Shown: positions 33,140 to 42,053, counted from the first letter of the stretch. The stretch is DNA of 64,000 nucleotides from Streptomyces deccanensis (GCF_022385335.1 NZ_CP092431.1:4340001-4404000), one strand, 5' to 3'. Notes: a model not told the origin generated them from the letters alone. Translations and numbers: made by a program.

Positions 33140-35236
33140 TCAGGCCGCGACCGGCTCCTTCGTCTCCGCCGTGGCGGCGGGGGCGGACTGCGGGGCCGCG
33201 CCCGGCTGGGTCTTGCGCATGCCCTTCAGGACGATGACCAGGCCGGCCGTGACCGCCGTACCGATCGCGATGGCGAGCAGGTAGAGGAACGGCTTGCCGA
33301 TCAGCGGGGTGACCCAGATGCCGCCGTGCGGGGCGCGCAGGGTCGAACCGAAGGCCATGGCCAGCGCGCCGGTGACCGCGCCGCCCGCCATGGAGGCGGG
33401 GATCACGCGCAGCGGGTCGGCGGCGGCGAACGGGATCGCGCCCTCGGAGATGAACGAGGCACCGAGCACCCAGGCCGCCTTGCCGTTCTCCCGCTCGGCG
33501 GTGGTGAACAGCTTCTTGCGGATCGTGGTGGCGAGGGCCATGCCCAGCGGCGGGACCATGCCGGCCGCCATGACCGCCGCCATGATCTTCATCGCGGAGT
33601 CGCTGGGGTCCTGCACGGCGATACCGGCGGTGGCGAAGGCGTAGGCGACCTTGTTGACGGGGCCGCCGAGGTCGAAGCACATCATCAGGCCGAGGAGGAC
33701 GCCGAGGAGGATCGCGTTGCTGCCGGAGAGGCCGCTCAGCCAGTCCGTCATGCCCTTCTGGGCCTCGGCGATGGGCTTGCCGATCACCACCAGCATCAGG
33801 AAGCCGACGATCATCGAGGAGATCAGCGGGATCACGACGACGGGCATGATGCCGCGCAGCACCGGCGGGATCTTGATCCGCTGGATACCCATGACGACCC
33901 CGCCGGCGATCAGACCGGCGACGAGGCCACCGAGGAAACCGGCGTTGATGTTGGCGGCGATCATGCCGCCGACGAAGCCGGGCACGAGGCCGGGCCGGTC
34001 CGCCATGCCGTACGCGATGTAACCGGCGAGGACGGGGATCAGGAAGCCGAAGGCCACGGCGCCGATCTGGAACAGCAGGGCCGCCCAGCTGTCGACCTGC
34101 AGCCAGTCGAAGTGCTCGGTGACCGGCTTGGCGCTGTTGATCTCCCAGCCGCCGATCGCGAAGCCGAGGGCGATGAGGAGGCCGCCCGCGGCGACGAACG
34201 GGACCATGTAGCTCACGCCGGACATCAGCCACTTGCGCAGCTTGGTGCCGTAGCCGTCGCCGGAGTCGCCCGCGCGGTCGACGGGGGTGCCGCCGGGGCG
34301 GGCCGCCGCTGTGACCTCGCCGCGCTCGGCCTTGTCCCTGACCTCGGCGATGAGTGCGGCGGGGCGGTTGATGCCGGCCTTGACGCCGACGTCGACGGTG
34401 GGCTTCCCGGCGAACCGGTCCTTCTCCCGTACGGGCACGTCGTGGGCGAAGATCACGCCGTCGGCGGCGGCGATGACGGCCGGGTCGAGGCGGGTGAAGC
34501 CGGCGGAACCCTGCGTCTCGACGACGATCTCGACGTCACCGGCGTCCCGGCCAGCGTTCTCCAGCGACTCGGCGGCCATGTACGTGTGCGCGATGCCGGT
34601 GGGGCAGGAGGTGACGGCGACGATACGGAAGGGGCGGGCCTCGGCGGGGGCCGCCGCTTCGGGCGCCGCCGGGGCCGGGGCGGGCGCAGTCGAGGTCGCC
34701 GGGGCCGGGGTCGCCGGGGTCGTGCTGACCGCGGCGGCGTCGGGGGAGGCCGTTCCGCCCGACGCCGCCGCGGAGTCTTGGGTGCCCTCGGTCGCGTCGT
34801 CGCCCCGGATGAGGGCGGCGGCGCGGGCCGCGTCGTCCACGGCGCGCAGCGCGTCCGTGAACTCGGTGTTCATCAGCTGGCGGGCGAGGGAGGAGAGGAT
34901 CGTCAGGTGCGCGTCGTCCGCGCCCGCCGGGGCGGCGATCAGGAAGATCAGGTCGGCGGGGCCGTCGGGTGCGCCGAAGTCGACGCCGGCCGCGCTGCGG
35001 CCGAAGGCGAGGGTCGGCTCGGTGACGTGCTCGCTGCGGCAGTGGGGGATGCCGATGCCGCCGTCGAGGCCGGTGGGCATCTGCGCCTCACGTGCGGCCA
35101 CGTCGGCCAGGAAGCCGTCCAGGTCGGTGACCCGGCCCTTCGCCACCATGCGCTCGGCGAGGGCACGCGCCGCCGCTTCCTTCGTATCGGCGGACAGGTC
35201 GAGGTCGACCAGGTCCGCGGTGATCATCTCGCTCAT
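33140..35236 (-). CDS. fruA: PTS fructose transporter subunit IIABC
   Basis: A 698-residue fused permease that takes up fructose and phosphorylates it to fructose-1-phosphate. IIA (1-150) has the phosphorylated His65 in GIGIPHCRSEH. An Ala/Pro-rich linker (150-200) follows. IIB has Cys211 in VTSCPTGIAHTYMAAE. IIC (about 350-690) has about nine helices, including GVSYMVPFVAAGGLLIALG. ATG at 35236 has AAGGAG upstream. The 352-bp spacer upstream holds three operator copies, so it has its own regulated promoter besides read-through from fruK. Confidence 0.96.
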   Translation of the reverse strand: MSEMITADLVDLDLSADTKEAAARALAERMVAKGRVTDLDGFLADVAAREAQMPTGLDGGIGIPHCRSEHVTEPTLAFGRSAAGVDFGAPDGPADLIFLIAAPAGADDAHLTILSSLARQLMNTEFTDALRAVDDAARAAALIRGDDATEGTQDSAAASGGTASPDAAAVSTTPATPAPATSTAPAPAPAAPEAAAPAEARPFRIVAVTSCPTGIAHTYMAAESLENAGRDAGDVEIVVETQGSAGFTRLDPAVIAAADGVIFAHDVPVREKDRFAGKPTVDVGVKAGINRPAALIAEVRDKAERGEVTAAARPGGTPVDRAGDSGDGYGTKLRKWLMSGVSYMVPFVAAGGLLIALGFAIGGWEINSAKPVTEHFDWLQVDSWAALLFQIGAVAFGFLIPVLAGYIAYGMADRPGLVPGFVGGMIAANINAGFLGGLVAGLIAGGVVMGIQRIKIPPVLRGIMPVVVIPLISSMIVGFLMLVVIGKPIAEAQKGMTDWLSGLSGSNAILLGVLLGLMMCFDLGGPVNKVAYAFATAGIAVQDPSDSAMKIMAAVMAAGMVPPLGMALATTIRKKLFTTAERENGKAAWVLGASFISEGAIPFAAADPLRVIPASMAGGAVTGALAMAFGSTLRAPHGGIWVTPLIGKPFLYLLAIAIGTAVTAGLVIVLKGMRKTQPGAAPQSAPAATAETKEPVAA

Positions 35237-35353
35237 CGCGGGCTCCTTCGCACGCGTATCGCCCGGGGGCTGTGGTGGGCGGGGGTGGGGACGGATGTGT
35301 GGGGGGCGTGGGCCACGGGGCCCGACCGGGGAGGGGGAACGGGCAGGGGCCGG

Positions 35354-35393
35354 GGTGAGACGACGGATAACGCGGTGAGACGACGGATATCGC
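35354..35393. repeat. 20-bp direct repeat upstream of fruA
   Basis: GGTGAGACGACGGATAACGC and GGTGAGACGACGGATATCGC are adjacent and differ at one base, directly beside the first palindromic operator at 35394. They could be part of the promoter or an activator site. Confidence 0.7.
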
Positions 35394-35567
35394 AAAACGA
35401 AGGTTCGTTCGCGGGTCGCCACCGGGAGCCGAGCCCGGTACGCCGAAAACGAAGGTTCGTTCGCGGGCCTCCACCGAAGCCAACGCCTCGGGCCCGACCC
35501 AGCCCCCGCGCCACACCGCTGACTCGGGCGCCCGGCCCAGGACGCCGAAAACGAAGGTTCGTTCGCG
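35394..35567. promoter_or_regulatory. Three copies of a palindromic fru operator
   Basis: AAAACGAAGGTTCGTTCGCG occurs at 35394, 35446 and 35548. Its core AACGAA-GG-TTCGTT is a perfect palindrome. Flanking bases (GCCGAAAACG) are shared by copies two and three. Lying between fruK and fruA in an operon headed by a DeoR-type regulator, it is the likely binding site of that regulator (inference). Confidence 0.75.
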
Positions 35568-35588
35568 ATTGCTCGCCACCACCCGCCC

Positions 35589-36536
35589 TCATGACACCGG
35601 CTCCCTCAGCGCCCGGTCCGTCGGTACCTCCGAGGTCACCGTCACCGCTGCGGGGTCCAGGTCGGCGGGGGTGGGCATGACGCTGCCCGGGAGTTGGACG
35701 GCGGCCGCGCCGTGGGCGACGGCTGAGGCGAGGGCTTCGGGGCCGCGACCGCCGGCGATGAGGAAGCCGGCGAGGGAGGAGTCGCCGGCGCCGACGTTGC
35801 TGCGGACGGTGTCGACGCGGGCGGTGCCGAACCAGGCGCCGGAGGCGTTGACGAGGAGTTGCCCGTCGGCGCCGAGGCTGGCCAGGACCGCGGCGGCGCC
35901 CATCTCGCGGAGTTCCTCGGCGGCCTTGACGGCGTCGCCGACGGTGGTGAGGGGGCGGCCCACGGCTTCGGCGAGTTCCTCGGCGTTGGGCTTGACGACG
36001 TCGGGGCGTTCGCGGAGCGCGGCGAGGAGGGCCGGGCCGGAGGTGTCCAGGACGATGCGGGCGCCGGCGGCGTGGGCGCGGGCGACGAGTTCGGCATACC
36101 AGGAGGGGGCGAGGCCGCGCGGGAGGCTGCCGCAGCAGGCGATCCAGGAGGCGTCGGCGGACTGGGCGCGGACGGTCTCCAGGAGGAGTTCCCGCTCGGC
36201 GGCCGAGAGTTCGGGGCCGGGCGCGTTGATCTTCGTCAGGACTCCGTCGGCCTCGGCGAGGGCGATGTTGGAGCGGGTCGCCCCGGCCACCGCCACACGG
36301 GCGACCTCGATGCCCTGGGCGTCGAGCAGGTCCGCGACCAGGGCGCCCGGCGCGCCGCCGAGCGGCAGCACGGCCACGGTCCGGCGCCCCGCGGCGGCGA
36401 CCGCCCGGGAGACGTTGACGCCCTTGCCGCCGGGGTCCATGCGTTCGCCGGTGGCCCGGATGACCTCGCCGCGGTCGAGGGAGGGGACCTCGTAGGTGCG
36501 GTCGAGGGAGGGGTTGGGGGTGACGGTGAGGATCAT
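35589..36536 (-). CDS. fruK: 1-phosphofructokinase
   Basis: A 315-residue PfkB-family sugar kinase converting fructose-1-phosphate to fructose-1,6-bisphosphate. N-terminal VTPNPSLDRTYEV, DPGGKGVNVSRAVAAAG (signature 1), CCGSLPRG, and the ATP/catalytic signature SNVGAGDSSLAGFLIAG with the catalytic Asp in GAGDS are all present. The ATG at 36536 overlaps the regulator stop by 4 bp, so translation is coupled. Second gene of the deoR-fruK-fruA operon. Confidence 0.95.
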   Translation of the reverse strand: MILTVTPNPSLDRTYEVPSLDRGEVIRATGERMDPGGKGVNVSRAVAAAGRRTVAVLPLGGAPGALVADLLDAQGIEVARVAVAGATRSNIALAEADGVLTKINAPGPELSAAERELLLETVRAQSADASWIACCGSLPRGLAPSWYAELVARAHAAGARIVLDTSGPALLAALRERPDVVKPNAEELAEAVGRPLTTVGDAVKAAEELREMGAAAVLASLGADGQLLVNASGAWFGTARVDTVRSNVGAGDSSLAGFLIAGGRGPEALASAVAHGAAAVQLPGSVMPTPADLDPAAVTVTSEVPTDRALREPVS

Positions 36537-37357
36537 GAGCGCTGGCCGTTCCGGCCGTTGGTACCGGAGCCGGCTCCGCCGTGGGGCTCGGTGGCGGGGA
36601 CGCGTAGCACTTCGGTGCCCTCGCGTTCGATGGCGAGCGCGTCCTCGGGGCTCAGGCCGGTGTCGGTGATCAGCAGGTCCACGTCGCTCAGGTCGCCGAA
36701 GCGGGCGAAGTGTTCCTGGCCGTGCTTGGAGGAGTCGGCGAGGAGCACCACGCGCCGGGCGGCGGTCACGGCCGCCCGCTTCACGGCGGCCTCGGCGAGG
36801 TCGGGGGTGGTCAGACCGTGGTCGGTGGAGAAGCCGTTGGCGGCCACGAAGAGGACGTCGGCGCGGATCTCGCCGTAGGCCCGCAGCGCCCAGGCGTCGA
36901 CGGCGGCGCGGGTGCGGTGGCGGACGCGGCCGCCGACGAGGTGGAGCTGGATGCCGGGGTGGTCGGCGAGGCGGGCGGCGATCGGCAGGCTGTGCGTGAC
37001 CGCGGTGAGCGTGGCCTCCAGCGGGATGGCGGCGGCGAGGCGCGCGATCGTCGTACCGGCGTCGAGGACGACCGTGCCGTCGTTCGGGAGTTCGGCGAGG
37101 GCCGCCTGGGCGATGCGGTCCTTCTGGTCGGCCGCGGTGCCCTCGCGTTCGGCGAGGTCGGGCTCGAAGTCCAGCCGGCCGGCGGGGATCGCGCCGCCGT
37201 GCACCCGCTGGACGAGGCCGGCGCGGTCGAGGGCCTTCAGGTCGCGGCGGATCGTCTCGGCCGTGACCTGGAACTCCTCCGCCAGCGACACCACGTCCAC
37301 CCGGCCGCCGTCACGGGCGAGCCGGAGGATCTCCTGCTGCCGCTCCGGTGCGTACAT
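36533..37357 (-). CDS. fruR: DeoR/GlpR family regulator of the fructose operon
   Basis: 274 residues. The N-terminal DeoR helix-turn-helix is RQQEILRLARDGGRVDVVSL and VTAETIRRDLKALDRAGLV, followed by the family motif RVHGGAI. The C-terminal DeoR sensor domain binds sugar phosphates (VVLDAGTTI, AANGFSTDHGLTTPD, LADSSKHG). It is first in the operon and coupled to fruK. It most likely responds to fructose-1-phosphate and binds the palindromes at 35394-35567 (inference). The symbol fruR is used by function. Confidence 0.9.
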   Translation of the reverse strand: MYAPERQQEILRLARDGGRVDVVSLAEEFQVTAETIRRDLKALDRAGLVQRVHGGAIPAGRLDFEPDLAEREGTAADQKDRIAQAALAELPNDGTVVLDAGTTIARLAAAIPLEATLTAVTHSLPIAARLADHPGIQLHLVGGRVRHRTRAAVDAWALRAYGEIRADVLFVAANGFSTDHGLTTPDLAEAAVKRAAVTAARRVVLLADSSKHGQEHFARFGDLSDVDLLITDTGLSPEDALAIEREGTEVLRVPATEPHGGAGSGTNGRNGQRS

Positions 37358-37488
37358 GTCCGTTCGCCTCCGACCGATGCCCGATTCTGTGGTTTCGCTC
37401 GGAGGCTACGCCCGGATGTCCAGAAAGTAAACAGGTTCGGGCAACACTCGGGCCGACTCGGACATGATCGGGCGTGGGGGACACGACG

Positions 37489-37519
37489 GGGCCCCGCACC
37501 ATGGAAAGGTGCGGGGCCC
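37489..37519. terminator. Hairpin between MFS gene and fru operon
   Basis: GGGCCCCGCACC-ATGGAAA-GGTGCGGGGCCC, a perfect 12-bp stem 34 bp past the MFS stop (leftward). Confidence 0.88.
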
Positions 37520-37552
37520 ACTCCCACCGGTCGGCGGCGGCGTCGATCGGCG

Positions 37553-39163
37553 TCAATCAGCGGCCACGGCTGCCCGCTCACCGGCGCCCTCGTGCGCGTC
37601 CTCGCCCGAGCCCTCGCCCGCGCCCGCGCCCGCGCCCGCCGTGGAACGTGCCGGCAGGGCGAACATCAGCAGGAAGATCGCGATCAGGACCGCGGCCACC
37701 CAGCCGAGCGCGTGCTCGAAGGCGTCGACGAAGGCGGGGCCGATGTCGGCCGGGGCGAGCCGGTCGTCCATGACGCCGAAGAAGACCACGGCGACCAGGC
37801 CGAGCCCGAGGGCGTTGCCCATCTGCTGGACCGTGCTGATCAGCCCGGACGCGGAACCGGCGTGCTCGCGCGGCACCCCGGAGAGGATCGCGTCGGTCAG
37901 CGGGGCGACGATGAGCCCCATGCCCGCGCCCATCACGACCAGCGGGAGCGCCATCTGCCAGGGGGTGATGGCGAGGCCGTACCGTTCGGACTCCACCAGG
38001 TAGAGGAGCACACCGGCCGCCATCAGCAGCGCGCCCGCCTGGAGGACCTTGCGGCCGAAGCGCGGGACGAGCTTCTGGACCGACACCCCGGCGGCGACCG
38101 AGACGGCGACGGAGAACGGGATGCCGGTGAGGCCCGCCTTCAGGACGCTCCAGCCCAGGCCGGTCTGGAGGTAGAGGGTCCAGACGAGGAAGAAGACGCC
38201 GAGGGCGATCCCGAAGACGGTCTGGACGGCGATACCGGCGGCGAAGCTCTTGACCCGGAACAGGGACAGTTCGATCAGCGGGGATCCGTCGCGCGCCGCC
38301 TTGCGCCGCTCGTACGCCACCAGCGCCGCGAACACGACGAGCGAACCCGCCATCGAGACGTGGCCCCACAGCGGCCAGCCCGTCTCGTGGCCCCGGGTGA
38401 GGGGGTAGAGCAGCATCAGCAGTCCGCCGGTGACGAGTGCGACGCCGACGAGGTCCAGCCTCAGGGCGTGGGGGGCCTTGGACTCGGTGATGAATCGGCG
38501 GCCGAGGATCAGTCCCGCGACGCCGACCGGGAGGTTGATCAGGAAGATCGCGCGCCATTCGAGGCCGAGCGGGTTCCATTCGATGAGCAGGGCGCCCAGC
38601 AGCGGGCCCGAGACCGCGCCGAGCCCCACGATCGCGCCGAACAGCCCGAACACCTTGCCGCGTTCGTGTGCCGGGAAGGTCGCGTGCACGATCGACAGCA
38701 CCTGGGGCACCATCAGCGCGGCGGTCGCGCCCTGCGCGATCCTGGCCGCCACCAGCATCTCCGGGTTCGCGGCGAGACCGCACAGCGCGGAGGCGAGGGT
38801 GAAGCCGCCGATGCCGAGGAGGAAGATCCGGCGCCGACCGTGGATGTCGCCGAGCCGGCCGCCGGTGACGAGGCCCGCGGCGAAGGCGAGGGCGTAGCCG
38901 GCGGTGATCCACTGGATCTGGCTGAACGTGGCCCCTTCGCCCCGCTGGATGGAGGGGATCGCGATGTTGACGATGGTGACGTCGACGAGGTCCATGAAGG
39001 CGGCCGTCATGACGATGGCGAGGGCCGTCCAGCGTCGGCGATCGGCTCCGCCGGGGGGCGCGTCGAGCGCGGTCGGGGCTTCTGCCGGTGGTTCCGTGCG
39101 GGTGGTCTGTGGCTGATCGCGCAGTTCCCCGCGCCCCTTCAGGGCGCTCGTTGTCGAGGTCAT
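37553..39163 (-). CDS. MFS transporter, DHA2 (EmrB/QacA-like) family
   Basis: 536 residues with 14 predicted transmembrane helices, as in DHA2 drug:proton antiporters. Motif A is GGRLGDIHGRRRIF, and the antiporter motif C is seen in LGAVSGPLLGALL. AIVMTAAFMDLVDVTIVNIA is the typical TM1. The first 19 residues (MTSTTSALKGRGELRDQPQ) are encoded partly by a dispersed Streptomyces repeat (39114-39139). The ATG at 39163 has no clear ribosome site, so the start may be leaderless or wrong. Divergent from a WYL regulator 62 bp away, its likely regulator. Confidence 0.88.
   Translation of the reverse strand: MTSTTSALKGRGELRDQPQTTRTEPPAEAPTALDAPPGGADRRRWTALAIVMTAAFMDLVDVTIVNIAIPSIQRGEGATFSQIQWITAGYALAFAAGLVTGGRLGDIHGRRRIFLLGIGGFTLASALCGLAANPEMLVAARIAQGATAALMVPQVLSIVHATFPAHERGKVFGLFGAIVGLGAVSGPLLGALLIEWNPLGLEWRAIFLINLPVGVAGLILGRRFITESKAPHALRLDLVGVALVTGGLLMLLYPLTRGHETGWPLWGHVSMAGSLVVFAALVAYERRKAARDGSPLIELSLFRVKSFAAGIAVQTVFGIALGVFFLVWTLYLQTGLGWSVLKAGLTGIPFSVAVSVAAGVSVQKLVPRFGRKVLQAGALLMAAGVLLYLVESERYGLAITPWQMALPLVVMGAGMGLIVAPLTDAILSGVPREHAGSASGLISTVQQMGNALGLGLVAVVFFGVMDDRLAPADIGPAFVDAFEHALGWVAAVLIAIFLLMFALPARSTAGAGAGAGEGSGEDAHEGAGERAAVAAD
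39114..39139. repeat. Copy of the dispersed GCGCGGGGAACTGCGCG repeat
   Basis: GATCGCGCAGTTCCCCGCGC followed by CCCTT. It is the same element as at 44688-44713, 48835-48857 and (inverted) 49053-49074. Here it lies inside the 5' coding part of the MFS gene. Confidence 0.75.
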
Positions 39164-39182
39164 GTAGGGAAAGTAGAGGGCG

Positions 39183-39205
39183 AGTAGGTCGGATCGTGTC
39201 CTACT
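39183..39205. promoter_or_regulatory. Operator candidate between MFS gene and WYL regulator
   Basis: AGTAGG-N11-CCTACT is an inverted repeat in the middle of the 62-bp divergent spacer. It could be bound by the WYL regulator to control both genes. Confidence 0.5.
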
Positions 39206-39225
39206 TCTCCGGCATGCTCGGAAGC

Positions 39226-40200
39226 ATGACTACGGACACTCCGGCGCGGCTCCTCCAGCTCCTCTCCCTCCTCCAGACACCCCGCGAGTGGCCCGGGGGT
39301 GAACTCTCCGAACGGCTCGGCGTCTCGCGGCGGACCGTGCGGCGGGACATCGACCGACTGCGGGAGCTCGGCTACCCGGTGCAGGCGACGATGGGGGCCG
39401 ACGGCGGCTATCGGCTGGTCGCGGGCAAGGCCATGCCCCCGCTCGTCCTGGACGACGAGGAGGCCGTGGCGATCGCGGTGGGGCTGCGGGCCGGGGCCGG
39501 ACACGCGGTGGAGGGGGTGGACGAGGCGTCCGTACGGGCGCTGGCCAAGCTGGAGCAGGTGCTGCCGTCGCGGCTGCGCCACCGGGTCTCCACCCTGCAG
39601 GCCGCAACCACTCCCCTGACCAGCGGTGACGGGGCGACGGTCACACCCGAGACGCTGACCGTGATGGCTTCGGCGGTGGCGGGGACCGAGCGGTTGCGTT
39701 TCGCCTACCGCTCCGGCGACGGCACGGACTCGCGCCGCCACTGCGAGCCGTACCGGCTCGTCTCGACCGGACGCCGCTGGTATCTCGTCGCGTACGACCT
39801 CGACCGCGCCGACTGGCGGACCTTCCGGGTGGACCGGGTCGACGAACCCTTCGCCACGGGCGCCCGGTTCGCGCCGCGCGAGCTGCCGACGGGGAGCGCG
39901 GAGGAGTATCTGAAGCAGTCGATGTACCGGCGGCAGGAGACGTACGAGTTCGACGTCACCTTCGCCGCACCGGCCGAGTTCATCGCGGCCCGGCTGCCCC
40001 GCTGGGTCGGAACGCCCGAGCCCGTCGACGAACACAGCTGCCGGTTGCGGGCCTCCGTCGGTGACTCCGTGGAGTGGCTGGCGGTCCGGCTCTCGGTGGT
40101 CGACTGCGATTTCACGGTGCATCAGCCGCCGGAACTGGTCGGATACATAAGGGAGTTGGGGGCTCGGCTGACGCGGGCGGCGGGGGACGCCGACGGGTGA
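39226..40200 (+). CDS. YafY-type WYL-domain regulator
   Basis: 324 residues. The N-terminal HTH_11 domain contains RLLQLLSLLQTPREWPGGEL and LGVSRRTVRRDIDRLRELGY. The WYL domain (about 140-220) has REPYR as CEPYRLVSTGRRWYLVAYDL, and a WCX-type C-terminal domain follows (YEFDVTFAAPAEFIAARLP). WYL domains bind nucleic-acid or nucleotide ligands in other systems. ATG at 39226; another ATG at 39214 is possible. Divergent from the DHA2 transporter, so it probably regulates it. Confidence 0.9.
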   Translation: MTTDTPARLLQLLSLLQTPREWPGGELSERLGVSRRTVRRDIDRLRELGYPVQATMGADGGYRLVAGKAMPPLVLDDEEAVAIAVGLRAGAGHAVEGVDEASVRALAKLEQVLPSRLRHRVSTLQAATTPLTSGDGATVTPETLTVMASAVAGTERLRFAYRSGDGTDSRRHCEPYRLVSTGRRWYLVAYDLDRADWRTFRVDRVDEPFATGARFAPRELPTGSAEEYLKQSMYRRQETYEFDVTFAAPAEFIAARLPRWVGTPEPVDEHSCRLRASVGDSVEWLAVRLSVVDCDFTVHQPPELVGYIRELGARLTRAAGDADG

Positions 40201-40353
40201 GCCACCCGTGACGACGCCTCTGACGTGCGGGGACGGCCATCGCCGGGCCACCGGCGCAGAGGGACTCTGTGGCACAATCTGCCGTTCGGGTCACCCCGGG
40301 GTTCAGGTCCGGGGTGGCCCGTCGGCGTTCCTGGCGGCCGAGGGCGGACATCG

Positions 40354-40435
40354 AGCCGGGCTTCGGCGCCAGGGGGGAGGCGCCGAAGCCCGGCTCTGGG
40401 AGAGTCCCGGCGCTGGGGGGAGAGCGTCGGGACTC
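40354..40435. terminator. Two tandem GC-rich hairpins with G-run loops
   Basis: Hairpin 1 (40354-40395) has a perfect 17-bp stem AGCCGGGCTTCGGCGCC closed by AGGGGGGA. Hairpin 2 (40402-40435) has a 13-bp stem GAGTCCCGGCGCT with one G-U pair, closed by GGGGGGAG. Both loops hold six consecutive G. They lie 154 bp past the WYL gene stop. A terminator is the simplest reading; a structured small RNA is possible. Confidence 0.6.
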
Positions 40436-40861
40436 GGCTTCGGAAAACTGCGGTCGTGGCGGTCGAACTCCGGGTCCCGGGCCTGAGGCTCCGGGCCGGT
40501 GAAGTCGTGGGCCCGGAAGTCTTGTGCCCCGGGAACGGGGAGTTGAAGCGGCGTAGTACGGCCAAGTAGCGGCGTCCTACGGCCAATCGGCGACAGAGTC
40601 CCACCGAGGGTGTGACTGACGCACGGTCAAGGTTTGCCCGCCCCACGGCCAGGGACGGTCGGCGTACAGCCAAGGATGGCCAACGTGCACCCAGGGACGC
40701 ACGGCGTACGGCCAAGGCGTGGGCCGCCTACGGCGGTGGACGGGACCGGCGCGTACGGCCGTGGACTGGACCGGGCCGGGCCCCGTGGCGGCCCCAGGGG
40801 GGCGGGCCGTTACGGGGCCCTGGTCGGTGTTCGGGCCCGGGCGGTGCTCCGGCCGCCGGGA
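40436..40861. other. Non-coding spacer with degenerate ACGGCCAAGG repeats
   Basis: 425 bp between the tandem hairpins and the end of hrdD. From about 40600 it contains imperfect copies of TACGGCCAAGG/ACGGCCAGGGACG and long G/C runs. Open frames through it encode only low-complexity Arg/Gly/Pro strings. I see no gene; a terminator for hrdD (leftward) may lie in the GGGCCGGGCCCC region near 40770. Confidence 0.5.
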
Positions 40862-41860
40862 TCAGGCGGCGGCGTCGAAGCCGGTGTCGCGGGCGAGCTT
40901 CTTCAGTTCGAGCAGGGCGTGCTTCTCGATCTGGCGGATCCGCTCCCGGGTGAGACCGTGCTCCTTGCCGACCTCGGTGAGCGTGCGCTCGCGGCCGTCC
41001 TCGATGCCGTACCGCATCTTGATGATGGACGCGGTGCGCTGGTCGAGGCGCCCGATGAGGCTGTCCAGCTCCTCGCTGCGCAGCAGCGTCAGCACGGACT
41101 GCTCGGGCGATACCGCGGAGGTGTCCTCCAGCAGGTCGCCGAACTGGGTGTCGCCGTCGTCGTCCACCGACATGTTCAGCGAGACCGGGTCGCGGGCCCA
41201 GTCGAGGACGTCGCTGACGCGGTCCGCGTTGGAACCGAGCTCGGCGGCGATCTCGGCGGGCTCCGGGTCGCGCCCGTGCTCGCGGTTGAACTCGCGCTGC
41301 ACACGGCGGATCCGGCCCAGCTCCTCGACGAGGTGGACGGGGAGGCGGATGGTGCGCGACTGGTCCGCTATCGAACGGGTGATGGCCTGACGGATCCACC
41401 AGGTGGCGTACGTCGAGAACTTGAAGCCCTTGCGGTAGTCGAACTTCTCCACCGCTCGGACCAGGCCGGCGTTCCCCTCCTGGATCAGGTCGAGCAGGGG
41501 CAGGCCACTGCGCGGGTAACGCCGGGCGACGGCCACGACGAGGCGCAGGTTCGATCGGATGAAGATGTCCTTGGCCCGCTCGCTGTCGGCGACGAGGGCT
41601 TCGAGCTCCTCACGGGTGGCGTCCGCCCTGGCCTCCTCCTCGCCGTCGAGGATCTGCTGCGCGAACACACCCGCCTCGATGATCTGGGACAGCTCGACTT
41701 CCTTGGCGGCGTCGAGCAGCGGTGTACGCGCGATCTCGTCGAGGTACATGCCGACCAGGTCGCGGTCGGCGATCTCGCCGCCAGAGGCGCGAACGCTGCG
41801 AGCCGCGTCGGTCCGGCCGGAGGCGGACGAACGACGAGCGGCGACGGCACGGGTTGCCAT
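40862..41860 (-). CDS. hrdD: RNA polymerase principal-like sigma factor HrdD
   Basis: 332 residues, the length I recall for Streptomyces HrdD. Region 1.2 is DLVGMYLDEIARTPLLDA. Region 2 has IRSNLRLVVAVARRY, DLIQEGNAGLVRAVEKFDY and FSTYATWWIRQAITR (2.3-2.4). Region 3 is LVEELGRIRRVQREFN. Region 4.2 has TLTEVGKEHGLTRERIRQIE. It lacks a long region 1.1. HrdD is non-essential in S. coelicolor and stress-induced. The ATG at 41860 is 106 bp downstream of an excellent sigma-R-type promoter. Confidence 0.95.
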   Translation of the reverse strand: MATRAVAARRSSASGRTDAARSVRASGGEIADRDLVGMYLDEIARTPLLDAAKEVELSQIIEAGVFAQQILDGEEEARADATREELEALVADSERAKDIFIRSNLRLVVAVARRYPRSGLPLLDLIQEGNAGLVRAVEKFDYRKGFKFSTYATWWIRQAITRSIADQSRTIRLPVHLVEELGRIRRVQREFNREHGRDPEPAEIAAELGSNADRVSDVLDWARDPVSLNMSVDDDGDTQFGDLLEDTSAVSPEQSVLTLLRSEELDSLIGRLDQRTASIIKMRYGIEDGRERTLTEVGKEHGLTRERIRQIEKHALLELKKLARDTGFDAAA

Positions 41861-41965
41861 GCGTGCTCCCTTGCGATGGTGGGCTGGCAGGGTCGTGTCT
41901 GTTCCTACGTAGGTCGTGATGCGGCCGCTCGGACACTCTCCCGAGTGCCCTGCTTCCGAAGGAAA

Positions 41966-41993
41966 CAACGACTGGAATCAGGACAGAATTCCC
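41966..41993 (-). promoter_or_regulatory. Sigma-R-type promoter of hrdD
   Basis: On the leftward strand GGGAAT (41993-41988) is followed by 18 bp and then GTTG (41969-41966). This matches the sigma-R consensus GGGAAT-N18-GTT of the thiol-oxidative stress regulon. Expected start of transcription is near 41958, about 100 bp before the ATG. hrdD is a known sigma-R target in S. coelicolor (established knowledge, from memory). Confidence 0.85.
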
Positions 41994-42053
41994 AACCCGT
42001 CCCACTATTTTTCTGATCTTGCAGTACCCTGTGCCGCCGCAGGAGGAGGCGTG

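Noticed and set aside
35088..35592. Frame producing repeated ERTFVFGVP-like peptides upstream of fruA
   Set aside because: The peptide repetition comes from the three operator copies, not from a protein family.
33326..35680. 784-codon frame opposite fruA
   Set aside because: Antisense shadow of a well-supported PTS permease.
36710..39187. 825-codon frame opposite fruR and the DHA2 transporter
   Set aside because: Spans two unrelated genes antisense, including a terminator; low-complexity acidic/Arg sequence.
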